Assembly: GCF_002366715.1 (NCBI RefSeq)
Contig: NZ_DFBS01000034.1
Location: 1-61,675, forward strand
Source of the DNA: Halomonas sp. UBA3074
GTDB lineage: Bacteria > Pseudomonadota > Gammaproteobacteria > Pseudomonadales > Halomonadaceae
Direction of reading: 5' to 3'
Length of the DNA: 61,675 nucleotides
This document shows positions 45,821 through 54,275 of the stretch, in pieces. Numbering within the stretch: position 1 is the stretch's first letter; each line of letters begins with the position of its first letter. Made by a program: the position numbers and the translations under genes. Under the pieces are notes generated by a model, which made no database searches, was not told where the DNA came from, and was given only the letters and a program-made list of their open reading frames with translations.

Positions 45821-47488
45821 ATGCGTACTTTGCTATCATTGCCTTCAAATGCTGTTGGCACCGCTTGGCATTATCGCCCCACATTAAGCACGGAGCAGCT
45901 TGTCTTATGGGCCGTTGTCATATTCAGTGTTTTTTACAATGTCCCTTTTTGGCAACAAGCCTTTGCTGGCTATGAACCTCTTGCCGTCCAGACGTGGCTA
46001 ACCTTTGCCACTATGTTTTTGGTGATGACCTGTCTTAACTATTTAGCCTTTATTAGCATTGCTTTTCGAACACTGGTAAAGCCATTATTAACTTTACTTT
46101 TTCTGATTGCCGCTTTCGTCAGTTACTTTACTAGCTATTACGGCACCTATTTTGATACTTCAATGTTAGACAACGTGCTTCAAACGGATACTAACGAGGC
46201 ACAGGAGCTTCTTACACCCGGATTACTGATTCATTTAATGCTCTTTTTCTGTTTGCCAACCATCATGATTTGGCGCGTTAAAATCACACAGTCAACTTGG
46301 AAGAAGGCAGTGTTGCGTCGCTTAGCTTATTGCCTTGCCAGCACTGCTATATTGCTGTTAGCAATTTTCTTATCTTACCAAGAAGTGTCGTCACTCATGC
46401 GCAACAATAAAGAGCTACGCTACTTGGTGACCCCAGGTAATTATATTGTTTCGATGGCGCAGGCCCTTTCGAGCCAACACGCTTCCGCGAATACGGTGCG
46501 TTCCCCGGTGGGTGAGGACGCCAGTATCAGTTCACAAGCGGGTGACAAACCCACACTGCTCGTCATCGTGGTGGGCGAAACGGTACGGGCGGCGAATTGG
46601 GGGTTAAATGGTTATGAACGCCAAACCACACCCAAACTTGCCCAGCAGCCTGACGTTATCAATTTTTCAGATGTTTCCTCATGCGGTACAAGCACAGCGG
46701 TCTCATTACCCTGCATGTTTTCATTACCAGGGCGTGCCGATTACGCTAAATCGTATGCTCAGCAATATGAATCCTTGCTGGACGTATTAGCCCACGCCGG
46801 GTTAGAGGTCACCTGGCTTGATAACCAGTCAGGCTGTAAAGGTGTCTGCGACGGAGTGACGACAAAAGCGCTATCGCCAGAAGAGTATGCCTCTTTGTGT
46901 CAAGATGGGCGATGCTTGGATGAAGCACTGGTTCAAGCCTTGACCAAGCAAATTAGCGGTACCTCAGCTGATCAGGTTGTTGTGCTGCATCAGCTAGGCA
47001 ACCACGGCCCCAGCTATTACCAACGCTACCCTGATGACTACGAACGTTTTGTTCCCGCTTGCACCACCGCTGATTTAGCCAAGTGCTCAAGAGACGACAT
47101 TACCAACAGCTACGACAATGCCATTCTGTATACCGACACTGTGTTGGATCAGGTGATTGAGATGTTAAAGCGTCAGGATGACTACGCAACTGCGATGATC
47201 TATCTCTCTGATCATGGTGAATCACTGGGTGAAAAAGGCCTATATTTGCACGGCATTCCCTATGCCATTGCTCCCGATGAACAGACCCATGTGCCTATGG
47301 TTTGGTGGCTTTCCAACTCATTTTCAAAGCAGCGAGGACTCGATACGGAGTGCTTACGCCAAGTCTCTGATCAAGCCGCTTCCCACGATAACTTATTTCA
47401 CAGCGTGCTGGGGTTGCTTGGCGTAGCAACGGACGTATATCAGCAGGCAGAAGATATTAGCCAAACGTGCCGGAGCCTCGCCAATTAA
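45821..47488 (+). CDS. eptA: EptA/MCR-type lipid A phosphoethanolamine transferase
   Basis: 555 residues: five N-terminal membrane helices and a periplasmic sulfatase-fold domain. All catalytic residues of the family are seen: E253 in VGETVRA, nucleophile T290 in CGTSTAV, H395 in NHGPS, D464-H465 in SDHGES, H490 in THVPM. Paired cysteines (288/298, 360/365, 414/422) match the EptA/MCR disulfides. The enzyme transfers phosphoethanolamine to lipid A phosphate, lowering negative charge and polymyxin binding. Last core gene of the PmrA-linked arm. Confidence 0.88.
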   Translation: MRTLLSLPSNAVGTAWHYRPTLSTEQLVLWAVVIFSVFYNVPFWQQAFAGYEPLAVQTWLTFATMFLVMTCLNYLAFISIAFRTLVKPLLTLLFLIAAFVSYFTSYYGTYFDTSMLDNVLQTDTNEAQELLTPGLLIHLMLFFCLPTIMIWRVKITQSTWKKAVLRRLAYCLASTAILLLAIFLSYQEVSSLMRNNKELRYLVTPGNYIVSMAQALSSQHASANTVRSPVGEDASISSQAGDKPTLLVIVVGETVRAANWGLNGYERQTTPKLAQQPDVINFSDVSSCGTSTAVSLPCMFSLPGRADYAKSYAQQYESLLDVLAHAGLEVTWLDNQSGCKGVCDGVTTKALSPEEYASLCQDGRCLDEALVQALTKQISGTSADQVVVLHQLGNHGPSYYQRYPDDYERFVPACTTADLAKCSRDDITNSYDNAILYTDTVLDQVIEMLKRQDDYATAMIYLSDHGESLGEKGLYLHGIPYAIAPDEQTHVPMVWWLSNSFSKQRGLDTECLRQVSDQAASHDNLFHSVLGLLGVATDVYQQAEDISQTCRSLAN

Positions 47489-47494
47489 TGAATG

Positions 47495-47511
47495 CTTAAG
47501 TGATCGTTAAG
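47495..47511. promoter_or_regulatory. PmrA-box-like repeat after eptA
   Basis: CTTAAG-N5-GTTAAG, 47 bp upstream of the 47558 ORF start. Same spacing as the two boxes near 43.2-43.35 kb. Confidence 0.55.
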
Positions 47512-47557
47512 TATTCCATGTCAAGCTGCTCTCCACTCTGCTCAACTATCCTGGTGT

Positions 47558-47932
47558 ATGCACATGGTTTTATCGCATCTATTGGACTCCAACCAAGGTT
47601 TTTGGAGACGGCTACTACCCAAAAAAATGGCAACAGCAGGGGGCTTGGTAGACGGTGTCAATACCTCTATACATTCTGCTAAATGGCTTTCCTTTAGAGC
47701 CAGTGTTGTTTTAATTACTTTACTATCGACTCTGCTGTGGTTAACGGGAATAGAAAGAATCGAGATCATCATCGCCATATTAAGTGTAACGTCAAGTGGT
47801 ATGTCACAGTTACTTGGACGTTATTATTCTATCAGTGTATTGAAAGTAGTTGAAAATGATTTGATAGATACGCTCGACGCATTAGGAGCTGCAGGAGTTG
47901 GAACCTTAATAATTTTATATCTATTGGATTAA
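47558..47932 (+). CDS. Small membrane protein after the eptA operon
   Basis: 124 residues with three likely membrane helices (ASVVLITLLSTLLWLTG; IEIIIAILSVTSSG; AAGVGTLIILYLLD). AT-rich. A PmrA-box-like repeat lies just upstream, so it may belong to the same regulon. No family recognised. Confidence 0.45.
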   Translation: MHMVLSHLLDSNQGFWRRLLPKKMATAGGLVDGVNTSIHSAKWLSFRASVVLITLLSTLLWLTGIERIEIIIAILSVTSSGMSQLLGRYYSISVLKVVENDLIDTLDALGAAGVGTLIILYLLD

Positions 47933-48190
47933 CACACTTAATGTACGCTATTGAAAAAAAATTCACTTATTAATGCAACTAGGCTAAAAGTAAAGACTGA
48001 GGAAACATGGCTAGCCTATGCTAAGTGTCTTATACAAGACGAACTATATTTTTAACGTTTTGACTTGTTTATCTAGCCGGAAATGATAATGTTGGGAGCC
48101 TTTTAATACCCGACGAATTTACTTAAGTATAGCAGTAATTTTGGGTGACTTGGTTTAGAGCGTCGGATTTTCAGCTAGAGACACCATGTC

Positions 48191-48754
48191 ATGACATTTG
48201 CCACCATATTGATTTTGGCCTTTTCCATGTCGGCAGATGCCTTCGCTGCTTCCATCAGCAAAGGCGCTGAGCTACAAAAACCCTCGTTTCGGCACGCCAT
48301 CAGCATTGGGCTGATATTTGGTACTATCGAGACCATAACACCCTTGCTGGGCTGGTTGGCCGGGGTAGCATCGCAGCGCTTTGTGCAGGCTTGGGATCAC
48401 TGGGCTGCGTTCTCAATCTTATTGGTTATTGGTTTACATATGGTGTATTCGGGCCTATGCAAAGAAGACAAAATAGCCCAAGAAAAGCAAACACTGTGGT
48501 TATTGATATTAACGGCTATTGCTACGAGTATTGATGCCATGGCCGTTGGTGCAAGCCTTGCCTTTATTGATGCCAATATCATCGCTACCAGCTTAGCTAT
48601 TGGTTTAGCCACTACTGTCATGGCATCAATTGGCACCTTATTGGGTCACCAATTTGGCAAATACGTTAGCCACTGGTCTGAGCTGATCGGTGGGATCGTT
48701 TTAATTGGTATTGGCCTGGGAGTGTTAGCCGAACATACTGCTTTTTTTAATTGA
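48191..48754 (+). CDS. mntP: Manganese efflux pump MntP
   Basis: 187 residues, six membrane helices. MntP motif ILAFSMSADAFAASISKG and its internal repeat ATSIDAMAVGASLAF are both present; the paired Asp residues bind Mn2+. Exports excess manganese. Stands alone; no Mn riboswitch could be recognised upstream. Confidence 0.88.
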   Translation: MTFATILILAFSMSADAFAASISKGAELQKPSFRHAISIGLIFGTIETITPLLGWLAGVASQRFVQAWDHWAAFSILLVIGLHMVYSGLCKEDKIAQEKQTLWLLILTAIATSIDAMAVGASLAFIDANIIATSLAIGLATTVMASIGTLLGHQFGKYVSHWSELIGGIVLIGIGLGVLAEHTAFFN

Positions 48755-49009
48755 TCTTTCCTGATCTGTGTCATCCAGAGACAGTGTTAAAGCAATATGC
48801 GTAGCAACCCTCTGGGAAAGAGGACTGTTCACGTAGCATAAACGCAGAATCGAACTACTGATGCTTTTCCTTGCAGGTCACCGGAACCGGAGCTTCGAGC
48901 TGAAGTGTAGATCATGCTCTTTCGTCTTTGTGCCCAGGATGCGGTATTACAGTAAGTGAAGGATGTTGTCAGCCAAAATGGTCATACAAACGTTTCTTGT
49001 GCCTTTTTG
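48755..49009. other. 255-bp gap with a possible zinc-ribbon remnant
   Basis: The plus frame from 48928 gives MCPGCGITVSEGCC, a CxxC pair as in transposase zinc fingers, but it soon loses coding character. Nothing firm. Confidence 0.25.
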
Positions 49010-49700
49010 TCATGTCACGACGTCCATTTCGTGTGATGACAAATCGATTACAAAGATGTGTCGATGCCTGCCCCTCGGGTGATGGTGAGGATGGCGATGC
49101 GGTTCAGACCCCTCCCAGACCTCATGTTCATGCTGGTGATGGTCGTCATGGTAGTGCAGATGGGAGTGCTCCACAGGAGCATGGTCATGCTAGAGCGCCA
49201 CCGGAACCCGTGACGGCCAGAGACGGGTCGCGAGCGCCTGTTCGCCCAGGCCCGGAGCGGACATAGACCACGGTGTTAACGATTTGCATGGCCCCGGCGA
49301 CCGAAACCGCTATGTTCAGGGCAAGCATCCCTCACAGCCGGGGCGTTTTCAAGTAGATTCGCATGCCGTGGGAGACCTTGCGCCAGTCACTTAGCGCTTC
49401 GTCATCCGCAGTTTGGGGCGACAGCAGGACCACCGAGACGACCAGGAAGGCCAGACTATTGAGCAGGAACAGCACATCGAAGCTCATCACCATCAGCAGC
49501 GCGGCAGACGCGAGGCGTAGGCTTCGACCAGTGACGCGATGCCCACATAGGCCACCATCTTAGCCTGCCCGGCCACCAAGTCATGGGCCAGCAGCGCTAG
49601 GGCGACCGTCGTTAAACCGTTGCCGACGAGGGCGGTGACCTGGGCCAGGAACGAGTGACGATAGATACGATGAGCCAGCACCTGGAGCACGGGGCCCTCC
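49010..49700 (-). pseudogene. Decayed second copy of the NreB-like exporter
   Basis: The N-terminus (LAHRIYRHSFLAQVTALVGN, then KMVAYVGIASLVEAYASRLP) matches residues 4-80 of the intact NreB but lacks the segment between AGQA and KMVAYV. Mid-protein pieces at about 49370-49500 match SFDVLF and HGMRIYLKTPRL. The His-rich tail (HSHLHYHDDHHQHEHE, HPHHHPRG, HIFVID) is recognisable near 49050-49180. Internal deletions and frame changes show it is dead. Divergent from a CsoR-family gene. Confidence 0.75.
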
Positions 49701-49778
49701 TCGATGTGTTGCAGTCGGTTACAGGCGGCATGCTGGGATGAACGATTCACATAACTTTCTTCTGTTGCAAGCAAGCCA

Positions 49779-49811
49779 TACTACCCCCTAGTATCTATAC
49801 TACCTCCTGTA
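49779..49811. promoter_or_regulatory. Tandem G/C-tract operator upstream of the second CsoR-family gene
   Basis: TACTACCCCCTAGTA and TACTACCTCCTGTA are direct repeats 19 bp apart, ending 28 bp before the start. They resemble CsoR/RcnR/FrmR operators. Confidence 0.55.
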
Positions 49812-49839
49812 CTGTTTCCTTCTCCACAGAGACGACCAC

Positions 49840-50109
49840 ATGCACACGATCAAAGACAAAGCGAAGCTGCTAACTCGTGTTCGACGCATTCAGGGGCAGG
49901 CAGCCGCACTGGAAAGGCAACTTGATAAGGAAGGGGATTGCACTGCCGTGCTGCAACAGACTGCCGCGATTCGCGGGGCGGTCAATGGGCTGATGGCAGC
50001 CATAATAGAGGGACACCTAACTGATCACATCGTCAGGGAGCCCGAATTGGAGCAGCGGCAACAAGATTTGGACGCGGTGCTACAGGTCATCAAGTCCTAC
50101 CTCAAGTAG
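49840..50109 (+). CDS. FrmR/RcnR-family metal- or aldehyde-sensing repressor
   Basis: 89 residues. LLTRVRRIQGQAAALERQL...GDCTAVLQQTAAIRGAVNGLM...EGHLTDH fits the FrmR/RcnR/DmeR branch, with H2, C34, H59 and H63 as ligand candidates and no second conserved Cys. Lies upstream of a CDF exporter gene, so a cobalt/zinc sensor is more likely than a formaldehyde sensor; inference from context. Confidence 0.72.
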   Translation: MHTIKDKAKLLTRVRRIQGQAAALERQLDKEGDCTAVLQQTAAIRGAVNGLMAAIIEGHLTDHIVREPELEQRQQDLDAVLQVIKSYLK

Positions 50110-50348
50110 GAGAGAAAGAAGCCTGGCACACAGAATATTCAATATGGATGAGAGCAATGATCAAGGCCGCCACCCGCTCGAAGAAAAGGATCAAAGGCCC
50201 TGGCGCGGTACGACCATCACCTACGCCTGGGGTGATTTCTACCATGAAGCGATTACAGTTATGCGCTCCGGCTTCCTTGCTGTGTTTCAGCACTGAGGAA
50301 CTGGCCTTGCTTCTTGTTGGTACGAGTACTGAGTAGAGAAAGTCCCTG

Positions 50349-50726
50349 ATGACAACAGAACTAATCTCGAACGCTAAACAATGGGCTCGCACGATCAAAC
50401 GGGATGTACACGCCGTCTGGCTTGCCGCTCGCGATCCACGTACCCCATGGTTTGCAGAGGTGTTGGCAATGATTGTCGCAGCCTATGCCGTCTCACCTAT
50501 CGACTTGATCCCCGACTTCATCCCCGTACTCGGCTACGTGGACGACATCATCATTGTCCCACTCGGGATATTGTTGGTGGTGAAGCTTACACCACCAGAG
50601 GTCATGAACGAGCACCGAGCAACCGCTGACGCAGCCTCTGAACGCCCGGTAAGCCGCATAGCTGCTGGCGTGTTTATCGCTATCTGGTTCTTCTTCGCCA
50701 CCTTCTTGGCAAGAATGCTCCTATGA
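50349..50726 (+). CDS. YkvA-family (DUF1232) membrane protein
   Basis: 125 residues. The DUF1232 core is clear: YAVSPIDLIPDFIPVLGYVDDIIIVPLG, with membrane helices on each side. Function of the family is not established. Sits between the sensor and the CDF exporter. The 240 bp before it hold no clear gene. Confidence 0.75.
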   Translation: MTTELISNAKQWARTIKRDVHAVWLAARDPRTPWFAEVLAMIVAAYAVSPIDLIPDFIPVLGYVDDIIIVPLGILLVVKLTPPEVMNEHRATADAASERPVSRIAAGVFIAIWFFFATFLARMLL

Positions 50727-50861
50727 ATATATCCAATACGTAATGTGGCAGGTACAACCTGCCTTATATTAGCGCGGAAAAAACCTGTCGACCCAATGGC
50801 CTGATAGAGGGTAGGGGTGGCTCGCGGGAAGTCTCGTGGGCTAATAACGAAGGAGACATAA

Positions 50862-51767
50862 ATGTCAGACCACGATCATAGCCATAGTGGCGGCAAGACC
50901 TTGTTGTTCGCACTGGTCTTCACTACAGGTTTTGCAGCTGTCGAAGTGTTCGGTGGCCTGATAGCTGATTCGCTTGCCCTGTTGTCGGACGCAGGCCACA
51001 TGCTAACCGATTCATTGTCGCTAGGGATTGGTGCCTTCGCTGCTTGGCTGGCCAAGAAGCCAGCATCGCGTCAGCACTCCTTTGGACTCAAGCGTGCTGA
51101 AATCCTCGGCGCTCTGTTTAACGTGCTGTTTATGTTCGGGGTGATCGTATTCATCGCTTACGAGGCGATCCGCCGCATGGCAGATACACCCGCCGTTGCC
51201 GGAGGCATGGTTTTGGCGATAGGCGGGCTCGGTTTGCTGGTGAATATCGTAGTGGCTTGGGTGCTGATGCGTGGAGAGCAAACTATAAACGTCCGCGGAG
51301 CGCTTCTGCACGTAATGGGAGACTTATTGGGCTCGGTAGCTGCGCTGGTTGCTGGGGCGGTCATTTATCTGGACGGGCCGCCCATTGCGGATCCGATCCT
51401 GTCTCTTTTCGTCAGCCTATTGATACTGGTGTCCGCCATTCGGCTACTGCGTGAGGTGACGCATGTCTTGATGGAAGGCGTGCCAAAAGGAATTGATGCG
51501 CATGAAGTCGGCTGCGCTCTAGTCCGGGTCGACGGTGTCTGCGCTATCCATGACATGCATATTTGGAGCCTGTCATCAAACAGCCAGGCTCTAGTGGCAC
51601 ATATCGATGTGGAAGCGATGGAGCGATGGGAAGAGATACTGCCGCAGCTGCAAACGATATTGCGGGAGCGCTTCGATATTGCGCACAGCACCCTACAACC
51701 CGAAGATGCCGCTATCCGCCATGTTTGTGATGCCGATCCTTATTGTGGGGCTGGTAAGGTGAATTAG
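50862..51767 (+). CDS. czcD: CzcD-like cation diffusion facilitator
   Basis: 301 residues. His-rich N-terminus (DHDHSHSG), six membrane helices, metal sites SDAGHMLTD and LHVMGDLLGS, and a cytoplasmic domain beginning ICAIHDMHIWSL-like. A proton antiporter exporting Zn2+, Co2+ or Cd2+. Good RBS (GAAGGAG). Probably controlled by the FrmR/RcnR-family gene upstream. Confidence 0.85.
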   Translation: MSDHDHSHSGGKTLLFALVFTTGFAAVEVFGGLIADSLALLSDAGHMLTDSLSLGIGAFAAWLAKKPASRQHSFGLKRAEILGALFNVLFMFGVIVFIAYEAIRRMADTPAVAGGMVLAIGGLGLLVNIVVAWVLMRGEQTINVRGALLHVMGDLLGSVAALVAGAVIYLDGPPIADPILSLFVSLLILVSAIRLLREVTHVLMEGVPKGIDAHEVGCALVRVDGVCAIHDMHIWSLSSNSQALVAHIDVEAMERWEEILPQLQTILRERFDIAHSTLQPEDAAIRHVCDADPYCGAGKVN

Positions 51768-52206
51768 GAGACAACCGGCAGAAGGTCCCGCCGAGGCTGC
51801 ACGTAGCAGCATCAATAACTATAGCGCCACTTGATACCCATTATCTCTATCTGGGAATGTACGCCCCCCTTGGGGAGTCCTGCTCCTGAGCCGCTCAGGA
51901 GCGTCCGTATCAACACTTTTGGCAACGCCAAGTGCTTTCCAACGTGCGGCTTGCATTGTTTCAGAGAAACGGTCACAAGGGCGCGCTCTATATAAACTCA
52001 ACATAGAGATTGTCGCAGCAATTATTGTTTAGTCGCAGCAATTGTTGAAAATGACACCAGCGCCTTGCTAATGACGTTGTTGGGCAGGGGGGGATATTGC
52101 ACAGTCAGCCCCTAGAAACAGCCCTGCCTGGCGGCTGAGGCTGAGGGGGAACGTTGCACAGCAGCAATTAAAGATGTGAGAAATGCTTTGTTCAGCGTGA
52201 AGAGAA
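51768..52206. other. 440-bp gap with a short direct repeat
   Basis: No supported gene. gtcgcagcaatt occurs at about 52012 and 52032. The region marks the border between the metal genes and the cassette region. Confidence 0.3.
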
Positions 52207-52230
52207 AGACCCCTCAAAAGAGAGGGGTCT
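52207..52230 (-). terminator. Terminator of the 52243-52641 cassette
   Basis: AGACCCCTC-aaaaga-GAGGGGTCT, then TTTCTCT on the minus strand. Confidence 0.75.
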
Positions 52231-52242
52231 AGGAAAAGCTCA

Positions 52243-52641
52243 TCAGAACATTTCGAGCTTTGGAATGTTATCAGCGGCGGTATCGATCCCTTCAAGAAGC
52301 TCGATGCCGCGAGCCAGTGCATTCTGAGCCAGCTCAAAAGCACTAGCGTTAAGACGGGCATTATTATCGTCCCTATTGACCTCAACCCCACTTCTTGCGA
52401 ATTCAACATCGCTCAAAAGCACGGGTTGGCTACCTATCTTTACTTCGACCTTGGCGGACAGCATACCGAAGAACCACTTATGCTCAGCAAAAGCTTCCTT
52501 ATCGGAATCTGAGTACCTATCGAAGAAGTCCGGGGTCACCACTGGATCATTGTCGAGCATCAGTGTGACGGTTAAGTGGCCATTCGTACCTGTAACGGTG
52601 TCACCACAGATTGCAAAGCCGTCAAATTTATTAAGTTCCAT
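52243..52641 (-). CDS. Hypothetical cassette protein
   Basis: 132 residues, acidic, no membrane segment. No family recognised. Preceded by the shared leader L3 and followed 13 bp later by a terminator, so transcribed alone. Confidence 0.6.
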   Translation of the reverse strand: MELNKFDGFAICGDTVTGTNGHLTVTLMLDNDPVVTPDFFDRYSDSDKEAFAEHKWFFGMLSAKVEVKIGSQPVLLSDVEFARSGVEVNRDDNNARLNASAFELAQNALARGIELLEGIDTAADNIPKLEMF

Positions 52642-52706
52642 GATCGTTCCTCTCTCTCATTCCTGCTGAATTGCAGGTCTCAAGAAGAGATAGGGACTCC
52701 ACTGAC
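52642..52706 (-). promoter_or_regulatory. Shared leader L3
   Basis: GTCAGT, 11 nt spacing to CCCTATC, TTGAGA, hairpin CCTGC-aattca-GCAGG, AATGAGAGAGAGG, start codon. Confidence 0.78.
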
Positions 52707-52739
52707 ACAACTGGTGAGGCTCTGTGCAGCGCAATGAAA

Positions 52740-52765
52740 AAGGCCCCTCGATCTTGAGGGGCCTT
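52740..52765 (-). terminator. Terminator of the 52802-53110 cassette
   Basis: AAGGCCCCTC-gatctt-GAGGGGCCTT, then TTTCATT on the minus strand. Confidence 0.75.
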
Positions 52766-52801
52766 CAGGATGAAATAAAATCTCGTTAAGCCTCAATGAA
52801 A

Positions 52802-53110
52802 CTACAGGTTCTCTCGAAACCCTAAGGCTTTAAGTTTCTTAATAAACTTTTCTGGAGTTATCTCTTTGCCATCCAGTTCAGCCAGTAAATTCAGCACATC
52901 TTGCATAGAGTACAGGGCTTTCCAATCATCCTGATAAACATGCAATAAAGGGGAGTGATTACCCCACTGAATGCAGAACTCCCCGGCTGTCCCACCATCG
53001 ATATGGTACAACCCGATATAAATCTGCTCAGTGGCCCCTGCTGGGAGGCTCATCCCATCCATACTGCTGTTGAGCATGTAACCCTTGAAGCAGCCCTCGA
53101 ACTCTTTCAT
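52802..53110 (-). CDS. Hypothetical cassette protein
   Basis: 102 residues, soluble. No family recognised. Leader L4 upstream and terminator 37 bp downstream make it a single-gene unit. Its leader micro-frame (ATG ACT AAG...) ends in a TGA that overlaps the gene start, so coupled translation is possible. Confidence 0.6.
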   Translation of the reverse strand: MKEFEGCFKGYMLNSSMDGMSLPAGATEQIYIGLYHIDGGTAGEFCIQWGNHSPLLHVYQDDWKALYSMQDVLNLLAELDGKEITPEKFIKKLKALGFRENL

Positions 53111-53171
53111 ACGGTCTCCTTAGTCATTCCTGCCCGTTGCAGGACTCATCATTGGTAGGGCGCAGAGTGAC
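53111..53171 (-). promoter_or_regulatory. Shared leader L4
   Basis: GTCACT, 11 nt spacing to CCCTACC, ATGAG, hairpin TCCTGC-aacg-GGCAGGA, AATGACTAAGGAG, start codon. Confidence 0.75.
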
Positions 53172-53238
53172 CCTTGGAGGCCTTGAGTGCTAGATGGCCG
53201 CAACCAGTCGATAGGCTACAGTATAAAACATGGACGTT

Positions 53239-53652
53239 TCACGCAGCCGCCCGGTCGAGCATTGACCGAACGTGCGGATTCGCATCCCTACCATCACCTT
53301 CGACTCCCTGGGCAGGTCGATTGAGTGAGGCGCCAGCCCATAGAGCCACAGCAGCAGACCGGCTCACCCCGGCAGTGCAGTGAATGACCAGCTTCACCGG
53401 CCTGCGATCGCTGGACCACTGGCGAATCCACCCAGAAATTCTCTGTGCATCCTCGAGCGTCATGGGTTCTTCGCAGCCGAAGCCTTCACCGGGAACGACA
53501 TCATCAAACTGCATTAAGAGAACATCATCCCCCCCCTTTGCCAAGCGAGTTGAACGCTCGTCAAGCCCTCGAATGGACAGGACTACAGTATCGGCGCTTG
53601 CTTGCCGGCGCTCGATGTCACGTCGACTTGTATATTCGATGCTAGTGATCAT
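53239..53652 (-). CDS. Dual-specificity / tyrosine protein phosphatase
   Basis: 137 residues. Signature loop IHCTAGVSRSAA carries the catalytic C92 and R98 of the CX5R motif, and an upstream Asp (FDDVVP) is in place to act as general acid. A small single-domain DSP-like enzyme. Overlaps the upstream 53642-53986 gene by 11 bp. A phosphatase on a mobile element could alter host or defence signalling; inference. Confidence 0.75.
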   Translation of the reverse strand: MITSIEYTSRRDIERRQASADTVVLSIRGLDERSTRLAKGGDDVLLMQFDDVVPGEGFGCEEPMTLEDAQRISGWIRQWSSDRRPVKLVIHCTAGVSRSAAVALWAGASLNRPAQGVEGDGRDANPHVRSMLDRAAA

Positions 53653-53986
53653 TGGTTATCTCATTCCGGTTGGTTAGGGCATGGAGGGCTTGCTCGCGAA
53701 CTCGTCCTGCGAGGTGAATCCTCATCGCATACTCGACGGCCGCGGAGCGAGATCGCTTTCGTGAAGCCAGGCGATTGATGTGCTGCTGGGTATCGATCAC
53801 CAGGGCTTGTGCGGCAGCGACATATCGCAACAGGGTTTCGCGTTGGGGGTACTTAGGATGGGAGCAATCCCATGACAGGCGAATACAAGCCTCGCCAATG
53901 ACGGACGACCGAGAAAAAGGATTATCCAGATAGTGTGTCACCAGCGTCTCGCCGGCCTGATCCACCTGCTCAACACGTTGCTGCAT
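53642..53986 (-). CDS. Hypothetical protein coupled to the phosphatase gene
   Basis: 114 residues, basic and helical. No family recognised. First gene of a two-gene unit with the phosphatase; leader L5 upstream. Confidence 0.5.
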   Translation of the reverse strand: MQQRVEQVDQAGETLVTHYLDNPFSRSSVIGEACIRLSWDCSHPKYPQRETLLRYVAAAQALVIDTQQHINRLASRKRSRSAAVEYAMRIHLAGRVREQALHALTNRNEITNDH

Positions 53987-54052
53987 GCGATCCCCCCTAT
54001 TGTCCCCAGGCTCATGAATGGCTGGTTATAGGGAGTTAGGGATGGCAATGAC
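53987..54052 (-). promoter_or_regulatory. Shared leader L5 (diverged)
   Basis: GTCATT, 11 nt spacing to CCCTAAC, then TTCATGAG and a G-rich stretch before the start. The 5' half fits; the hairpin is not clear. Confidence 0.55.
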
Positions 54053-54063
54053 ACAGAATGAGA

Positions 54064-54093
54064 AAGCCCCAACTAGCGAACTAGAAGGGGCTT
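54064..54093 (-). terminator. Terminator after the 54117-54275 ORF
   Basis: AAGCCCC...GGGGCTT with inner CTAG/CTAG, then TCTCATT on the minus strand. Same AAGCCCC-GGGGCTT type as other cassettes. Confidence 0.65.
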
Positions 54094-54116
54094 GAAGGTA
54101 AAAACCTTGAATCTGA

Positions 54117-54275
54117 TCAGCTGAAAGCTGCAGATTTGCTGTGCAAGACAGCTTTACCTGGAGCGAAATGCCACAGGGATTCCTCAAGGAGGTTATTATC
54201 AGGACTGCTGACGTAAGCGCCCTTGCGTGATAGCCGAAAAGCCCGCGGGCCTTGTCGAAACAACCTGACAATCAA
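54117..54275 (-). CDS. Possible 52-residue cassette protein (TTG start)
   Basis: The minus frame from TTG 54275 reads MIVRLFRQGPRAFRLSRKG...ESLWHFAPGKAVLHS and stops 24 bp before a terminator. Position fits a cassette, but the start and reading frame are uncertain. Confidence 0.35.
   Translation of the reverse strand: MIVRLFRQGPRAFRLSRKGAYVSSPDNNLLEESLWHFAPGKAVLHSKSAAFS

Noticed and set aside
45821..47488. Naming the transferase as a specific mcr allele
   Set aside because: Catalytic residues are shared by all EptA/MCR proteins; assignment to an mcr family needs an alignment and identity values.
48055..48190. yybP-ykoY manganese riboswitch upstream of mntP
   Set aside because: Looked for the conserved core of this riboswitch; only loose hairpins are present.
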